64,000 bases of DNA from Rubrivivax gelatinosus IL144 (lineage in GTDB: Bacteria > Pseudomonadota > Gammaproteobacteria > Burkholderiales > Burkholderiaceae_C), in the NCBI RefSeq assembly GCF_000284255.1, contig NC_017075.1, positions 2,728,001-2,792,000 of the forward strand. The letters are read 5' to 3'. The notes beneath the pieces were generated by a model, which had not been told where the DNA came from, made no database searches, and saw only the letters and a list, made by a program, of their open reading frames with translations. Of this stretch, positions 47,196-57,387 are shown piece after piece. Every line of letters starts with the position of its first letter. Positions within the stretch are counted from its first letter, which is position 1. Made by a program: the position numbers and the translations under genes.

Positions 47196-48692
47196 ATGAA
47201 CAACCCGACCCCGAACTGGCGCGAACGCGCCGCGGCGCTGGCCCTCGACGGCCGTGCGCTCGTCGACGGCCAGCGTGTCGCCGGCGTCTCCGGCGAGACC
47301 TTCGAGAAGCGCTCGCCGATCGACGGCCGCCGCCTGGGCGACGTCGTGCGCGGCCGTGCCGAGGACGTGGACCGCGCGGTGGCCGCCGCCCGCGCGGCCT
47401 TCGACGACCGCCGCTGGGCCGGCAAGGCGCCGGCGGTGCGCAAGAAGATCCTGCAGCGTTTCGCCGACGGCATCCTCGCCGCCAAGGAGGAGCTGGCCCT
47501 GCTCGAGACGCTGGACATGGGCAAGCCGATCCGCTGGTCGCTGGCGGTCGACGTGCCGGCGACGGCACGCTGCATCACCTGGTACGCCGAGGCGGTGGAC
47601 AAGGTCTACGACGAGATCGCGCCGACCGCCGACAACGCGCTGGCGCTGATCACGCGCGAGCCGATGGGCGTCGTCGGGGCGATCGTGCCTTGGAACTACC
47701 CGATGATCATGGCCGCCTGGAAGCTCGGGCCGGCGCTGGCGGCGGGCAACTCGGTGGTCTTGAAGCCCAGCGAGAAGAGCCCGTTCACCGCGCTGCGCCT
47801 GGCCGAGATCGCCATCGAGGCCGGGCTGCCGCCGGGGGTCTTCAACGTCGTGCCGGGCTACGGCGGCGAAGCCGGCGAGGCACTGGCGCTGCACCCCGAC
47901 GTCGACGCGATCGGCTTCACCGGCAGCACGCGCATCGGCCGGCGCATGCTGGAGTACGCGGGGCGCTCGAACCTGAAGCGCGTCTACAACGAGCTGGGCG
48001 GCAAGTCGGCCTTCCTCGTCTTCCCCGACGCCGACCTGGGCCGCGCCGCCGAGACGGTGGCCGACAGCATCTTCTTCAACCAGGGCGAGAGCTGCAACGC
48101 GCCCTCGCGCCTGCTGGTGCACGACAGCATCGCCGACGAGTTCGCCGCGCGCGTGGCGGCGCTGGCGCCCAAGTACACGCCGGCCGACCCGCTGGACCCG
48201 GCCACGGTGATGGGGGCGCTGGTCGACGAGCAGCAGATGTCCACCGTGCTCGGCTACATCGACGCCGGCCTCGCCGAAGGCGCGAGCTGCCTGGCCGGCG
48301 GCCGCCGCGCGCGCGCCGACAGCGGCGGCTTCTACGTCGAGCCGACGGTCTTCGCCGGCGTGACGAACACGATGCGCATCGCGCGCGAGGAGATCTTCGG
48401 CCCGGTGCTGTCGGTGCTGCGCTTCGCCGACGAGGCCCAGGCGGTGGCGATGGCCAACGCCAGCGCCTACGGCCTGCAGGCCAGCGTCTGGAGCGACAAC
48501 GTGCACCGCGCGCACCGCGTCGCGCGTGCGCTGCGTGCCGGCACCGTGCACGTCAACCAGTACGACGAGGACGACATGACCGTCCCGTTCGGCGGCTACA
48601 AGCAAAGCGGCAACGGCCGCGACAAGAGCCTGCACGCCTTCGACAAGTACACCGAGCTGAAGACCACCTGGCTGCGCATCAACCCGGCATGA
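47196..48692 (+). CDS. puuC: Gamma-glutamyl-gamma-aminobutyraldehyde dehydrogenase
   Basis: Protein of 498 residues of the NAD(P) aldehyde dehydrogenase family. It has VPWNYPMIMAAWKLGPALAAG, FTGSTRIGRRM, the catalytic Glu in YNELGGKS and the Cys in NQGESCNAPSR. It oxidises the aldehydes produced by PuuB (and 4-aminobutanal from SpuC). The stop overlaps the next gene by ATGA, placing it firmly in the cluster. Confidence 0.93.
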   Translation: MNNPTPNWRERAAALALDGRALVDGQRVAGVSGETFEKRSPIDGRRLGDVVRGRAEDVDRAVAAARAAFDDRRWAGKAPAVRKKILQRFADGILAAKEELALLETLDMGKPIRWSLAVDVPATARCITWYAEAVDKVYDEIAPTADNALALITREPMGVVGAIVPWNYPMIMAAWKLGPALAAGNSVVLKPSEKSPFTALRLAEIAIEAGLPPGVFNVVPGYGGEAGEALALHPDVDAIGFTGSTRIGRRMLEYAGRSNLKRVYNELGGKSAFLVFPDADLGRAAETVADSIFFNQGESCNAPSRLLVHDSIADEFAARVAALAPKYTPADPLDPATVMGALVDEQQMSTVLGYIDAGLAEGASCLAGGRRARADSGGFYVEPTVFAGVTNTMRIAREEIFGPVLSVLRFADEAQAVAMANASAYGLQASVWSDNVHRAHRVARALRAGTVHVNQYDEDDMTVPFGGYKQSGNGRDKSLHAFDKYTELKTTWLRINPA

Positions 48693-49984
48693 AGCCGCTG
48701 CGCGAGCGGCTCGAAGCCGCCGGCGTGCACACGCTGCTGGTCCAGTTCACCGACGTGCACGGCGTCGCCAAGGGCAAGCTGGTGCCGCTGGCGCACCTGG
48801 ACGAGGTGCTGGCCACCGGCGCCGGGTTCGCCGGGCCGTCGATCTGGGGCACGGCGCTGCCGCGCTGCGGCCCGCGCTCGGAGTACTACGCGCGCGGCGA
48901 CGCCGCGACCGCCCTGCCCCTGCCCTGGTGGCCGGGCGTCGCGCGCCTGGTCGGCAACGGCGTCGTCGCCGGCGAACCCTTCGACGCCTGTCCGCGCCAG
49001 GTGCTGCGCCGCGCGCGCGAGCGCCTGGCCGCGCACGGCCTGACGATGCAGACCGGCATCGAGCCCGAGTTCTTCCTGCTGAAGCGCGACGCCGCCGGCC
49101 GCTGGCTGCCGGCCGACGACGCCGACCGCCTGGACAAACCTTCGTACGACCTGAAGTCGCTGCCGCGCCAGCATGGGTTCCTGCATGCGCTGTCCGGCGC
49201 GCTGGCCGATGCCGGGCTGGACGTGCTGCAGATCGACCACGAGGACGCGCAGGGCCAGTACGAAGTCAACTTCGCCCACGACGAGGCGCTGGCGAGCTGC
49301 GACCACCTGATGCTGTTCAAGCTGGCCGCGCACGCGCTGGCCGAAGCGCGCGGGCTGGTCTTCTCGATGATGCCCAAGCCCTTCGCCGACCAGCCGGGCA
49401 GCGGGCTGCACTTCCACGTCTCGCTGTGGCGCGGCGCCGAGCCGGCGGCCGAGGTGCTGCCGGCCTTCGTCGCCGGCGTGCTGGCGCACGCGCCGGCGCT
49501 GGCGGCACTCGCCGCGCCGACCGTCAACTCGTACAAGCGCCTGACCGTCGGCGAATCGCTGTCGGGCACGACCTGGGCGCCGGCCTACGTCGCCCACGGG
49601 CCGAACAACCGCACCGCCCTCGTGCGCACCCTGCCCGGCCGCTTCGAGTGGCGGTTGCCCGACGCCAGCGCCAACCCGTACCTGGCCACCGCGGCGCTGA
49701 TCGCCGCCGGGCTCGACGGCCTCGAACGCGGCCTGGTGCCGCCGCCCGCGGTCGACGACGACCTGTTCGCGCTCGACCTGGGGACGATCCGCGCGCGCGG
49801 CATCGCCCTGCTGCCGCAGTCGCTGGCCGAGGCGCTGGACGCGCTGGCCGGCGACCCGGTGGTGCTGGGCGCGCTCGGGCCCACGCTGGGTCCCGAGTTC
49901 CTGCGCCTCAAGCGCGCCGAATGGACCGAGTACGCGCGCCAGGTCAGCGGCTGGGAGCTGGAGCGCTACGCCGCCTGTTTCTGA
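48689..49984 (+). CDS. Second GS-family gamma-glutamyl-amine ligase
   Basis: Protein of 431 residues with a glutamine-synthetase fold. TDVHGVAKGKLVPL, IEPEFFLLKR, GQYEVNFAHD, LHFHVSLW, GPNNRTALVR and RFEWRLPDASANPYL are the catalytic blocks. It differs clearly from the puuA product at 38766, including a shorter length and the NSYKRLTVGESLSG loop, so it is not a recent duplicate. It may act on another polyamine or amine (GlnA4-like). It is coupled to puuC upstream and to the EamA transporter downstream (TGATG overlap). Confidence 0.88.
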   Translation: MKPLRERLEAAGVHTLLVQFTDVHGVAKGKLVPLAHLDEVLATGAGFAGPSIWGTALPRCGPRSEYYARGDAATALPLPWWPGVARLVGNGVVAGEPFDACPRQVLRRARERLAAHGLTMQTGIEPEFFLLKRDAAGRWLPADDADRLDKPSYDLKSLPRQHGFLHALSGALADAGLDVLQIDHEDAQGQYEVNFAHDEALASCDHLMLFKLAAHALAEARGLVFSMMPKPFADQPGSGLHFHVSLWRGAEPAAEVLPAFVAGVLAHAPALAALAAPTVNSYKRLTVGESLSGTTWAPAYVAHGPNNRTALVRTLPGRFEWRLPDASANPYLATAALIAAGLDGLERGLVPPPAVDDDLFALDLGTIRARGIALLPQSLAEALDALAGDPVVLGALGPTLGPEFLRLKRAEWTEYARQVSGWELERYAACF

Positions 49985-50883
49985 TGTCCCCGTCTCGTGT
50001 TCCGCTGCTGGCCTATGCCAGCCTGGCCTCCGGCATGGCGCTGGTCGGCTGTTACGTCGGCCTGTCGCGCCTGCTGGTCGCGGCCCTGCCCGTGTTCCTG
50101 CTCGCCTGGTTGCGTTTCGGCATCGCCGCGGTGGCGATGGCGCATTGGGTCAGGCGCCCGGCCGACGAAGCGCCCTTGTCGGCGCACGACCGCAAGCTGC
50201 TGTTCTGGGAGAGCTTCCTCGGCAACTTCCTGTTCAGCATCTGCATGCTGTTCGGCGTCAAGGCGACCTCGGCGCTGGCTGCCGGCGTCGTGATGGCGGC
50301 GATCCCCGCGGCGGTGGCGATCCTGTCGCGGCTGTTCCTCGGCGAGCGCATCTCGCGGCGCGTGATGGCGGCCATCGTGCTGGCGGTCGCCGGCATCGCG
50401 CTGCTGGCGCTGGCCAAGGCGCCGGCCGGCAGCGCCGAGGCGGCGGCGCCCTGGTGGGGCTACGCGCTGCTGCTGGGGGCCGTGGTCTGCGAGGCGAGCT
50501 ACGTCGTCATCGGCAAACGCCTCACCGGCAACGTCTCGCCCAAACGCATCAGCGCGCTGATCAACCTCTGGGGGCTGGCCCTGGTGACGCCTTTCGGCGT
50601 CTGGCAGGCGCTCAGCTTCGACTTCGGCGAAGTGGCGACGTCGACCTGGGCGCTGCTGGTGTTCTACGCCATCGCCGCCAGCATGGTGACGGTCTGGCTG
50701 TGGATGGCCGGGCTGCGCCACGTGCCGGCCTCGCAGGCCGGCGTGTTCACCGTGATGCTGCCGGTCGCCGCGGCGCTGGTCGGCGTCGTGTTCCTCGGCG
50801 AGCACTTCGGCGCCGGCCATGCGGCGGCTTTCGCGCTGGCGCTGGCCGGGCTGCTGCTCGCCACCTGGCCGGCGCGGCGCTGA
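49984..50883 (+). CDS. EamA-family (DMT) transporter
   Basis: Protein of 299 residues with about ten membrane helices in two EamA repeats (about 8-140 and 158-295), each ending with the GE(R/H) motif region (FLGERISRRVM, FLGEHFGAGH). Members move amino acids or metabolites, often outward. Coupled to the GS-like gene, so it may export or import a pathway product. Direction and substrate unknown. Confidence 0.9.
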   Translation: MSPSRVPLLAYASLASGMALVGCYVGLSRLLVAALPVFLLAWLRFGIAAVAMAHWVRRPADEAPLSAHDRKLLFWESFLGNFLFSICMLFGVKATSALAAGVVMAAIPAAVAILSRLFLGERISRRVMAAIVLAVAGIALLALAKAPAGSAEAAAPWWGYALLLGAVVCEASYVVIGKRLTGNVSPKRISALINLWGLALVTPFGVWQALSFDFGEVATSTWALLVFYAIAASMVTVWLWMAGLRHVPASQAGVFTVMLPVAAALVGVVFLGEHFGAGHAAAFALALAGLLLATWPARR

Positions 50884-50889
50884 GCCGGC

Positions 50890-51108
50890 TTACTTCTTGT
50901 CCTTGCTGGTCTCGTGGCCGATGACGCCGCCGACCGCGGCGCCGCCGATCGTGCCGGCGGTGCTGCCGCCGGTCAGCACCGAGCCGGCGACACCGCCGAT
51001 GCCGGCACCGATCGCGGTGTCGCGCTGCTGCGTCGACATGCCGGAACAGCCGGCGAGCGCTGCGGTGGCAGCGAGGGTGGCGATGGCCAGGGATCGGGTC
51101 GTGTTCAT
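50890..51108 (-). CDS. Glycine-zipper lipoprotein (OsmB-like)
   Basis: Protein of 72 residues: lipoprotein signal with lipobox LAGC (Cys about 21), then a Gly-zipper membrane-like stretch (IGAGIGGVAGSVLTGGSTAG) ending in basic/acidic HETSKDKK. Similar to osmotically inducible OsmB-type lipoproteins. A stand-alone gene converging on the EamA gene with 6 bases between. Confidence 0.88.
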   Translation of the reverse strand: MNTTRSLAIATLAATAALAGCSGMSTQQRDTAIGAGIGGVAGSVLTGGSTAGTIGGAAVGGVIGHETSKDKK

Positions 51109-51215
51109 GGTTCCACTCCTATGGGAAACCGGGGGCGGAGCCCCGATGGAACCAGTGTGGGCCGCCGGCTCCGCGCCCGGTGTCGGCGCGGTCCGAAGCG
51201 GGTGTGCGGGGCGTC

Positions 51216-51874
51216 CTACGCGTCGCGGCGGGCGCTGCGGCCGTAGCTCCTGAACTTGGCGATCACCTCGTCCATCTCGGCATGGCCCAGCACGCGCGGC
51301 TCGGCCACCGCCAGCGCCTTCAGGTAGACCTCGCACAGCGACTCGATCTCCTGGCAGACCTTCATCGCCTCGGCCAGCGTCGCGCCGGCGGCCACCAGGC
51401 CATGGTGCGCCAGCAGGCAGGCCTTGCGCTCGGCCATCGCCTCGCCGACGGCCGCCGACAGCGCCTCGGTGCCGAAGGTGTGGTACGGCACCAGCGGCAC
51501 CGTGTCGCCGCCGGCCACCGCGATCATGTAGTGGAAGGCCGGCAGCGGCCGGTCCAGGCAGGCCAGCGCGGTGGCGTTCGGCGAATGCGTGTGCACGACG
51601 GCGTTCAGGTCCGGCCGGGCGCGGTAGACCGCCTGGTGGAAATGCCATTCCGACGACGGCTGCCAGGTGCCTTCGACACGACCGTCGGCGAGGAAGACAC
51701 GCACGAAGTCCTCGCCGCAGACTTCCGAACCCATGCCGGTCGGCGTGATCAGCATCGCGTCGCCGCAGCGCACGCTGAGGTTGCCGGTGCTGCCGCGGTT
51801 GAGGCCACGCGCGTCCAGCAGGCGCACCGCGGCGGCGGCGTCCTCGCGTGCGGCGACCTCGACGAAGGGCACGT

Positions 51875-51878
<4 letters not shown>
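51216..51878 (-). CDS. ald2: Class II aldolase, likely 5-(methylthio)ribulose-1-phosphate aldolase
   Basis: Protein of 220 residues of the class II aldolase/adducin family. Phosphate-binding GSTGNLSVR and TPTGMGSE; zinc His in VHTHSPNATAL and LAHHGLVAAG; acid in SSEWHFH. ATG 51878 overlaps the mtnA stop. With mtnA and mtnP it matches the DHAP-shunt order known in Rhodospirillum rubrum, in which the aldolase yields DHAP and an (methylthio)acetaldehyde. A MtnB-type dehydratase is the alternative; the absence of mtnC/mtnD in the run favours the shunt. Confidence 0.82.
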
Positions 51879-53832
<1,954 letters not shown>

Positions 53833-53877
53833 AAGTCGTCGAAGCGCCGCGGCACGCGGCGGAGTCGGGAACGAGGA

Positions 53878-53905
53878 AGGCCGGCGCCTGCAGGGCGGCC
53901 GGCCT
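53878..53905 (-). terminator. GC-rich hairpin between dusA and mtnP
   Basis: AGGCCGGC / GCCGGCCT perfect 8-bp stem, about 75 bases after the dusA stop. No T-tract follows, so it may be a weak terminator or attenuator. Confidence 0.4.
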
Positions 53906-53979
53906 CGTGCCGCCGGCGTTGGCCCGCCGGCGATGCTGCGCATCCTACGTCGCGGCGCCGCGTTTGCGGCTGCCGAATG

Positions 53980-55008
53980 TCAAGCCGCCGGGACGCCCTG
54001 CTCCGCCGCGACACGTGCCGGGCGCTGCGCCAGCGCGTGCACGACGGCCGCCGGCTCGCCCTTCAGGCGATGGTCCGACCAGACCTGGCGCCAGCGCCGC
54101 GCGCCGGCTTCGCCGTTCCACAGCCCCAGCATGTGGCGCGCGACGTGCGCCCAGGGCACGCCGGCGGCGGCCTGGCGCTCCATGTAGCGCACCATCGCCA
54201 GCTCCACGGCCGCACGGTCCTGCGCCGGCGCGGGCTCGCCGAAGAAACGTTCGTCCCAGGTCGCGAGCGTCCAGGGCTCGTGATACGCGGCGCGGCCGAC
54301 CATCACGCCGTCGACGTGGGCGAGTTGCGCGGCGATCGCCTCGTCGCCGGCGATGCCGCCGTTGACGACGATCGTGAGCGCCGGGAACTCGGCCTTCAAC
54401 CGGTGTGCGACCTCGTAGCGCAGCGGCGGGATGTCGCGGTTCTCCTTCGGGCTCAGGCCTTCGAGCCAGGCGTTGCGCGCGTGCACGATGAAGACCTCGC
54501 AGCCGGCGGCGGCCACGGTGCCGACGAAGTCGCGCACGAAGGCGTAGCTCTCGTCCTTGCCCAGGCCGATGCGGTGCTTGACCGTGACCGGCAGCGAGAC
54601 CGCGTCGCGCATCGCCTTCACCGCGTCGGCGACCAGCGCCGGCTCGTTCATCAGGCAGGCGCCGAACGCACCGCGCTGCACGCGCGGGCTGGGGCAGCCG
54701 CAGTTCAGGTTGACCTCGTCATAGCCCCAGCGCTCGGCGAGCTTGGCGCAGGCGGCCAGGTCGGAAGGTTCGCTGCCGCCCAGCTGCAGCGCCACCGGAT
54801 GCTCCTCGTCGCCGAAGTCCAGGTGCCGCGGCTGGTCGCCGTGCAGCAGCGCACCGGTGGTCACCATCTCGGTGTACAGGCGCGCGTGCTTGCTCAGCAG
54901 GCGGTGGAAGTGGCGGCAGTGGCGGTCGGTCCAGTCCAACATAGGCGCCACGCAAAGGCGCCAGGGGCTGGGTTCGACGGCGGGGACGGAAGCAGGAACG
55001 GCAGGCAT
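53980..55008 (-). CDS. dusA: tRNA-dihydrouridine(20/20a) synthase
   Basis: Protein of 342 residues, FMN enzyme. It has CVAPMLDWTDRHCRHFHR, the catalytic Cys in NLNCGCPSPRVQ, TVKHRIG, FIVHARNAWLEGLSPKENR and the FMN-binding VVNGGI and GVMVGRAAY. The KENR and the long C-terminal helix are DusA-specific. ATG 55008 was chosen since the upstream extension is not homologous in style. Confidence 0.94.
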   Translation of the reverse strand: MPAVPASVPAVEPSPWRLCVAPMLDWTDRHCRHFHRLLSKHARLYTEMVTTGALLHGDQPRHLDFGDEEHPVALQLGGSEPSDLAACAKLAERWGYDEVNLNCGCPSPRVQRGAFGACLMNEPALVADAVKAMRDAVSLPVTVKHRIGLGKDESYAFVRDFVGTVAAAGCEVFIVHARNAWLEGLSPKENRDIPPLRYEVAHRLKAEFPALTIVVNGGIAGDEAIAAQLAHVDGVMVGRAAYHEPWTLATWDERFFGEPAPAQDRAAVELAMVRYMERQAAAGVPWAHVARHMLGLWNGEAGARRWRQVWSDHRLKGEPAAVVHALAQRPARVAAEQGVPAA

Positions 55009-55048
55009 CGCAGGGCTCGCGCGCCGGGCGGCGCAGCCCTCGATTGTC

Positions 55049-55855
55049 TCAGCCCGGCGCGCGCACGAAGTCCTGCAGGGCCTCCAGCACGCGCTCAGGA
55101 GCGCTGATGTGCGGCAGATGACCTTCGGCGTCGATGACACGCAGCGTGCTGCCGTCGATGGCCTGGTGCAGGAACTCGGCCGCCTCCAGCGGCACGGCGG
55201 CGTCGTTGCGGGTCTGCAGCAGCAGCAGCGGGCGCTGCAGGCGCTGCACGGCCTGCCGGTAGTCGCACTGGAAGATCGAGCACAGCACCGTCAGGATCGC
55301 GTCGGTCGGCACCCTCTTGATCGTGTTCGCGAAGTGCTCGGCGAGTTCCGGTCGGTCGCGGTTGCCCATCGCCACCGGCGCGAACTGCTCGGCCCAGGCG
55401 TCATGGCCGGTCGTCACCGCGCGGTACAGCGCGTTGAGGTCGGCCTCGCTGAAGCCACCGCGGTAGCCCGGCCCGTCGAGGTAGCGCGCCGAGGCCCCGA
55501 TGCCCACCAGGCGAGAGAACTGCTCGGGCCTCGCGATCGCCGCCAGGATGCCGGTCATCGCGCCCATCGAGTGGCCGACGAAGACGACCTCTTGCAGGCG
55601 CAGTTCGTCGAGCAGCGCATTGAGGTCGCGCGCGTAGCCGTCCATCGTCAGGTAGCGGTGCTGCTCGAAAGCCGCCGGGTCGGCCTGGCCGGCACCGGCG
55701 TGGTCGTAGAGCACGATGCGGAACTCGTCGGCGAAAGCCGGCCAGATCTGCGCCCAGGCGCGCTGGTCGGTGCCGAAGCCGTGAGCGAAGACGAGGCTGC
55801 GGGCGGCGTCGTCGCGACCGGCGAAGGTGACGTGATGGCGGCGTCGCAGGTCCAA
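55049..55855 (-). CDS. RsbQ/KAI2-like alpha/beta hydrolase
   Basis: Protein of 268 residues. It lacks an upstream ATG in frame; a TTG at 55855 follows a GGAG by six bases and gives MDLRRRHHVTFAG. SLVFAHGFGTDQRAWAQIWPAF, HRYLTMDGYARDLNALL, VFVGHSMGAMTGIL (Ser nucleophile), DRPELAEHF and AEGHLPHISAPE match RsbQ closely. RsbQ works with RsbP in the Bacillus stress cascade; homologues are the plant receptors KAI2/D14. No RsbP partner is adjacent here, so the small-molecule substrate is unknown. Confidence 0.88.
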   Translation of the reverse strand: MDLRRRHHVTFAGRDDAARSLVFAHGFGTDQRAWAQIWPAFADEFRIVLYDHAGAGQADPAAFEQHRYLTMDGYARDLNALLDELRLQEVVFVGHSMGAMTGILAAIARPEQFSRLVGIGASARYLDGPGYRGGFSEADLNALYRAVTTGHDAWAEQFAPVAMGNRDRPELAEHFANTIKRVPTDAILTVLCSIFQCDYRQAVQRLQRPLLLLQTRNDAAVPLEAAEFLHQAIDGSTLRVIDAEGHLPHISAPERVLEALQDFVRAPG

Positions 55856-55934
55856 ACGCGTCTCCGGGATACGGGGCCGACCGATTATGGTGGGCCCCCT
55901 TGTGGCCGCGCGGCCCCGCCGTCCCCTGCCCTGA

Positions 55935-56816
55935 TCAGGTGCGGCGGGAGTTCGTCGCGATGGACTCGACGAAGCGCGGCAGCAGCGGCGCCGGCAGGTC
56001 GTGGCCCATGCCGTCGAGGATCTCGACCTGCGCGCCGCGGATCTTGACGCCCAGGTCGTGCGCCGCCGCCGGCGGCACCAGCGGGTCGGCGCGGCCGTGC
56101 AGCACCAGCGTCGGCGCGCGGATCGCACCCAGCATCGGCGTGCGGTCGCCGTCGGCGATCACGGCGGCGATCTGGCGCGCGGTGCCCGCCGGGCGCCAGG
56201 CGCGGTCCACCGCCTGCTCGAAGCGGCGGTGCATCACCGCCGGGTCGGGTGGATAAGCCGGGCTGCCGATGCGCTGCATCACGCGCTCCAGGTGGGCGAC
56301 GATCGCGGCGCGCGAGTTGTCGGCCGGGCGGGCCAGCAGCGCCTGGCGCGCGCGCAGCGTCGGCTGCGGCAGGCCGCGGGCGCCCGAGGTCGTCATCATC
56401 AGCGTCAGGCTGCGCACGCGTTCCGGACGGCGCGCGGCGATGTGCTGGGCGATCATGCCGCCCATCGAGGCGCCGCACAGGTGCGCCGAGGCCAGGCCCA
56501 GCGCGTCCATCACGCCCAGCGTGTCGGCGGCCATGTCGGCCAGCCGGTACGGCGAGCGCGACGGCAGGCGCAGCGCGTAGCGGATGCCGGCGATCGCGAG
56601 GTTGGGCACGCCCAGCGCGTCGAAACCCTGGCTCAGCCCGGCGTCGCGGTTGTCGAAACGCACGACGCGAAAGCCGCGTTCGACGAGCTGCTGCACGAAC
56701 TCCTCGGGCCAGGCCGTGAGCTGCATGCCCAGGCCCATCACCAGGACCAGCGGGATGCCGTCGGGCGGGCCGCGGTCGTCGACTTCGAGGGCGATGCCGT
56801 TGGCGGCGACCTGCAT
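55935..56816 (-). CDS. Alpha/beta hydrolase
   Basis: Protein of 293 residues. It has LVLVMGLGMQLTAWPEEF (oxyanion region), VRFDNRDAGLSQ, the Ser in LCGASMGGMIAQHIAARRP, the Asp in LHGRADPLVP and the His in DGMGHDLPAPL. The full triad is present. Similar to aclacinomycin methylesterase/TAP-type esterases; substrate unknown. It is separate from the RsbQ-like gene by about 80 bases. Confidence 0.9.
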   Translation of the reverse strand: MQVAANGIALEVDDRGPPDGIPLVLVMGLGMQLTAWPEEFVQQLVERGFRVVRFDNRDAGLSQGFDALGVPNLAIAGIRYALRLPSRSPYRLADMAADTLGVMDALGLASAHLCGASMGGMIAQHIAARRPERVRSLTLMMTTSGARGLPQPTLRARQALLARPADNSRAAIVAHLERVMQRIGSPAYPPDPAVMHRRFEQAVDRAWRPAGTARQIAAVIADGDRTPMLGAIRAPTLVLHGRADPLVPPAAAHDLGVKIRGAQVEILDGMGHDLPAPLLPRFVESIATNSRRT

Positions 56817-56923
56817 CAGCGGCCCTCCACCCCGGCGCTGGTCGTGCCGCAGGCGCGGCGCGGGGCGCGGTCAGTCATGAGCACGATGTTATCGGCAGCC
56901 GCGTGACCACGCGCCGGGGGCGC

Positions 56924-57286
56924 TCAGGCGGCCGCCGGTGCGCGTTCGCCGCCGAACTCCTCGTAGGCCTGCAGCGCCTTGGCGGCGTACATCAGCGACG
57001 GCCCGCCGCCCATGTAGACGCACAGGCCCAGCATCTCCTCGAACTCGGCGCGCGTGCAGCCGAGCTTGACCAGCGCGTCGGCGTGGAAGCCGACGCAGGG
57101 ATCGCAGCGTGCGCCGACCGACAGCGCCATCGCGATCAGCTCCTTGGTCTTCTTGTCCAGCGTGCCGGGCTTGGTGGCCGCCATCGCCAGCGCGGAGAAG
57201 CCGCGGGTCGTCTCGGGAATGTCGGCGCGCAGCTGGGCCAGCGACGCGGAGATGGAGGCGGTGAGTTCGCGGTAGGACTCGATCAT
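56924..57286 (-). CDS. Carboxymuconolactone decarboxylase-family (AhpD-like) protein
   Basis: Protein of 120 residues with the CxxC-His motif ARCDPCVGFHADALVKLG (redox-active in AhpD) and TKELIAMALSVG before it. The family includes peroxide-related reductases and decarboxylases; the CxxC favours a redox role. Its ATG region is shared with the divergent ligD promoter (101 bases apart). Confidence 0.92.
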   Translation of the reverse strand: MIESYRELTASISASLAQLRADIPETTRGFSALAMAATKPGTLDKKTKELIAMALSVGARCDPCVGFHADALVKLGCTRAEFEEMLGLCVYMGGGPSLMYAAKALQAYEEFGGERAPAAA

Positions 57287-57387
57287 GATACGGGTAGGGG
57301 TATAAAAGCGCCGCCATTGTGCCTGGGTCGGCGCGCTCTTGCCAGCGGCAGCACCAGCGCCGGGCCCGGGCTTTGCCGAGCCGCCGC

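Noticed and set aside
51130..51145. GGGGC-GGA-GCCCC hairpin near the lipoprotein gene
   Set aside because: Short stem without T-tract; such GC hairpins are expected by chance here.
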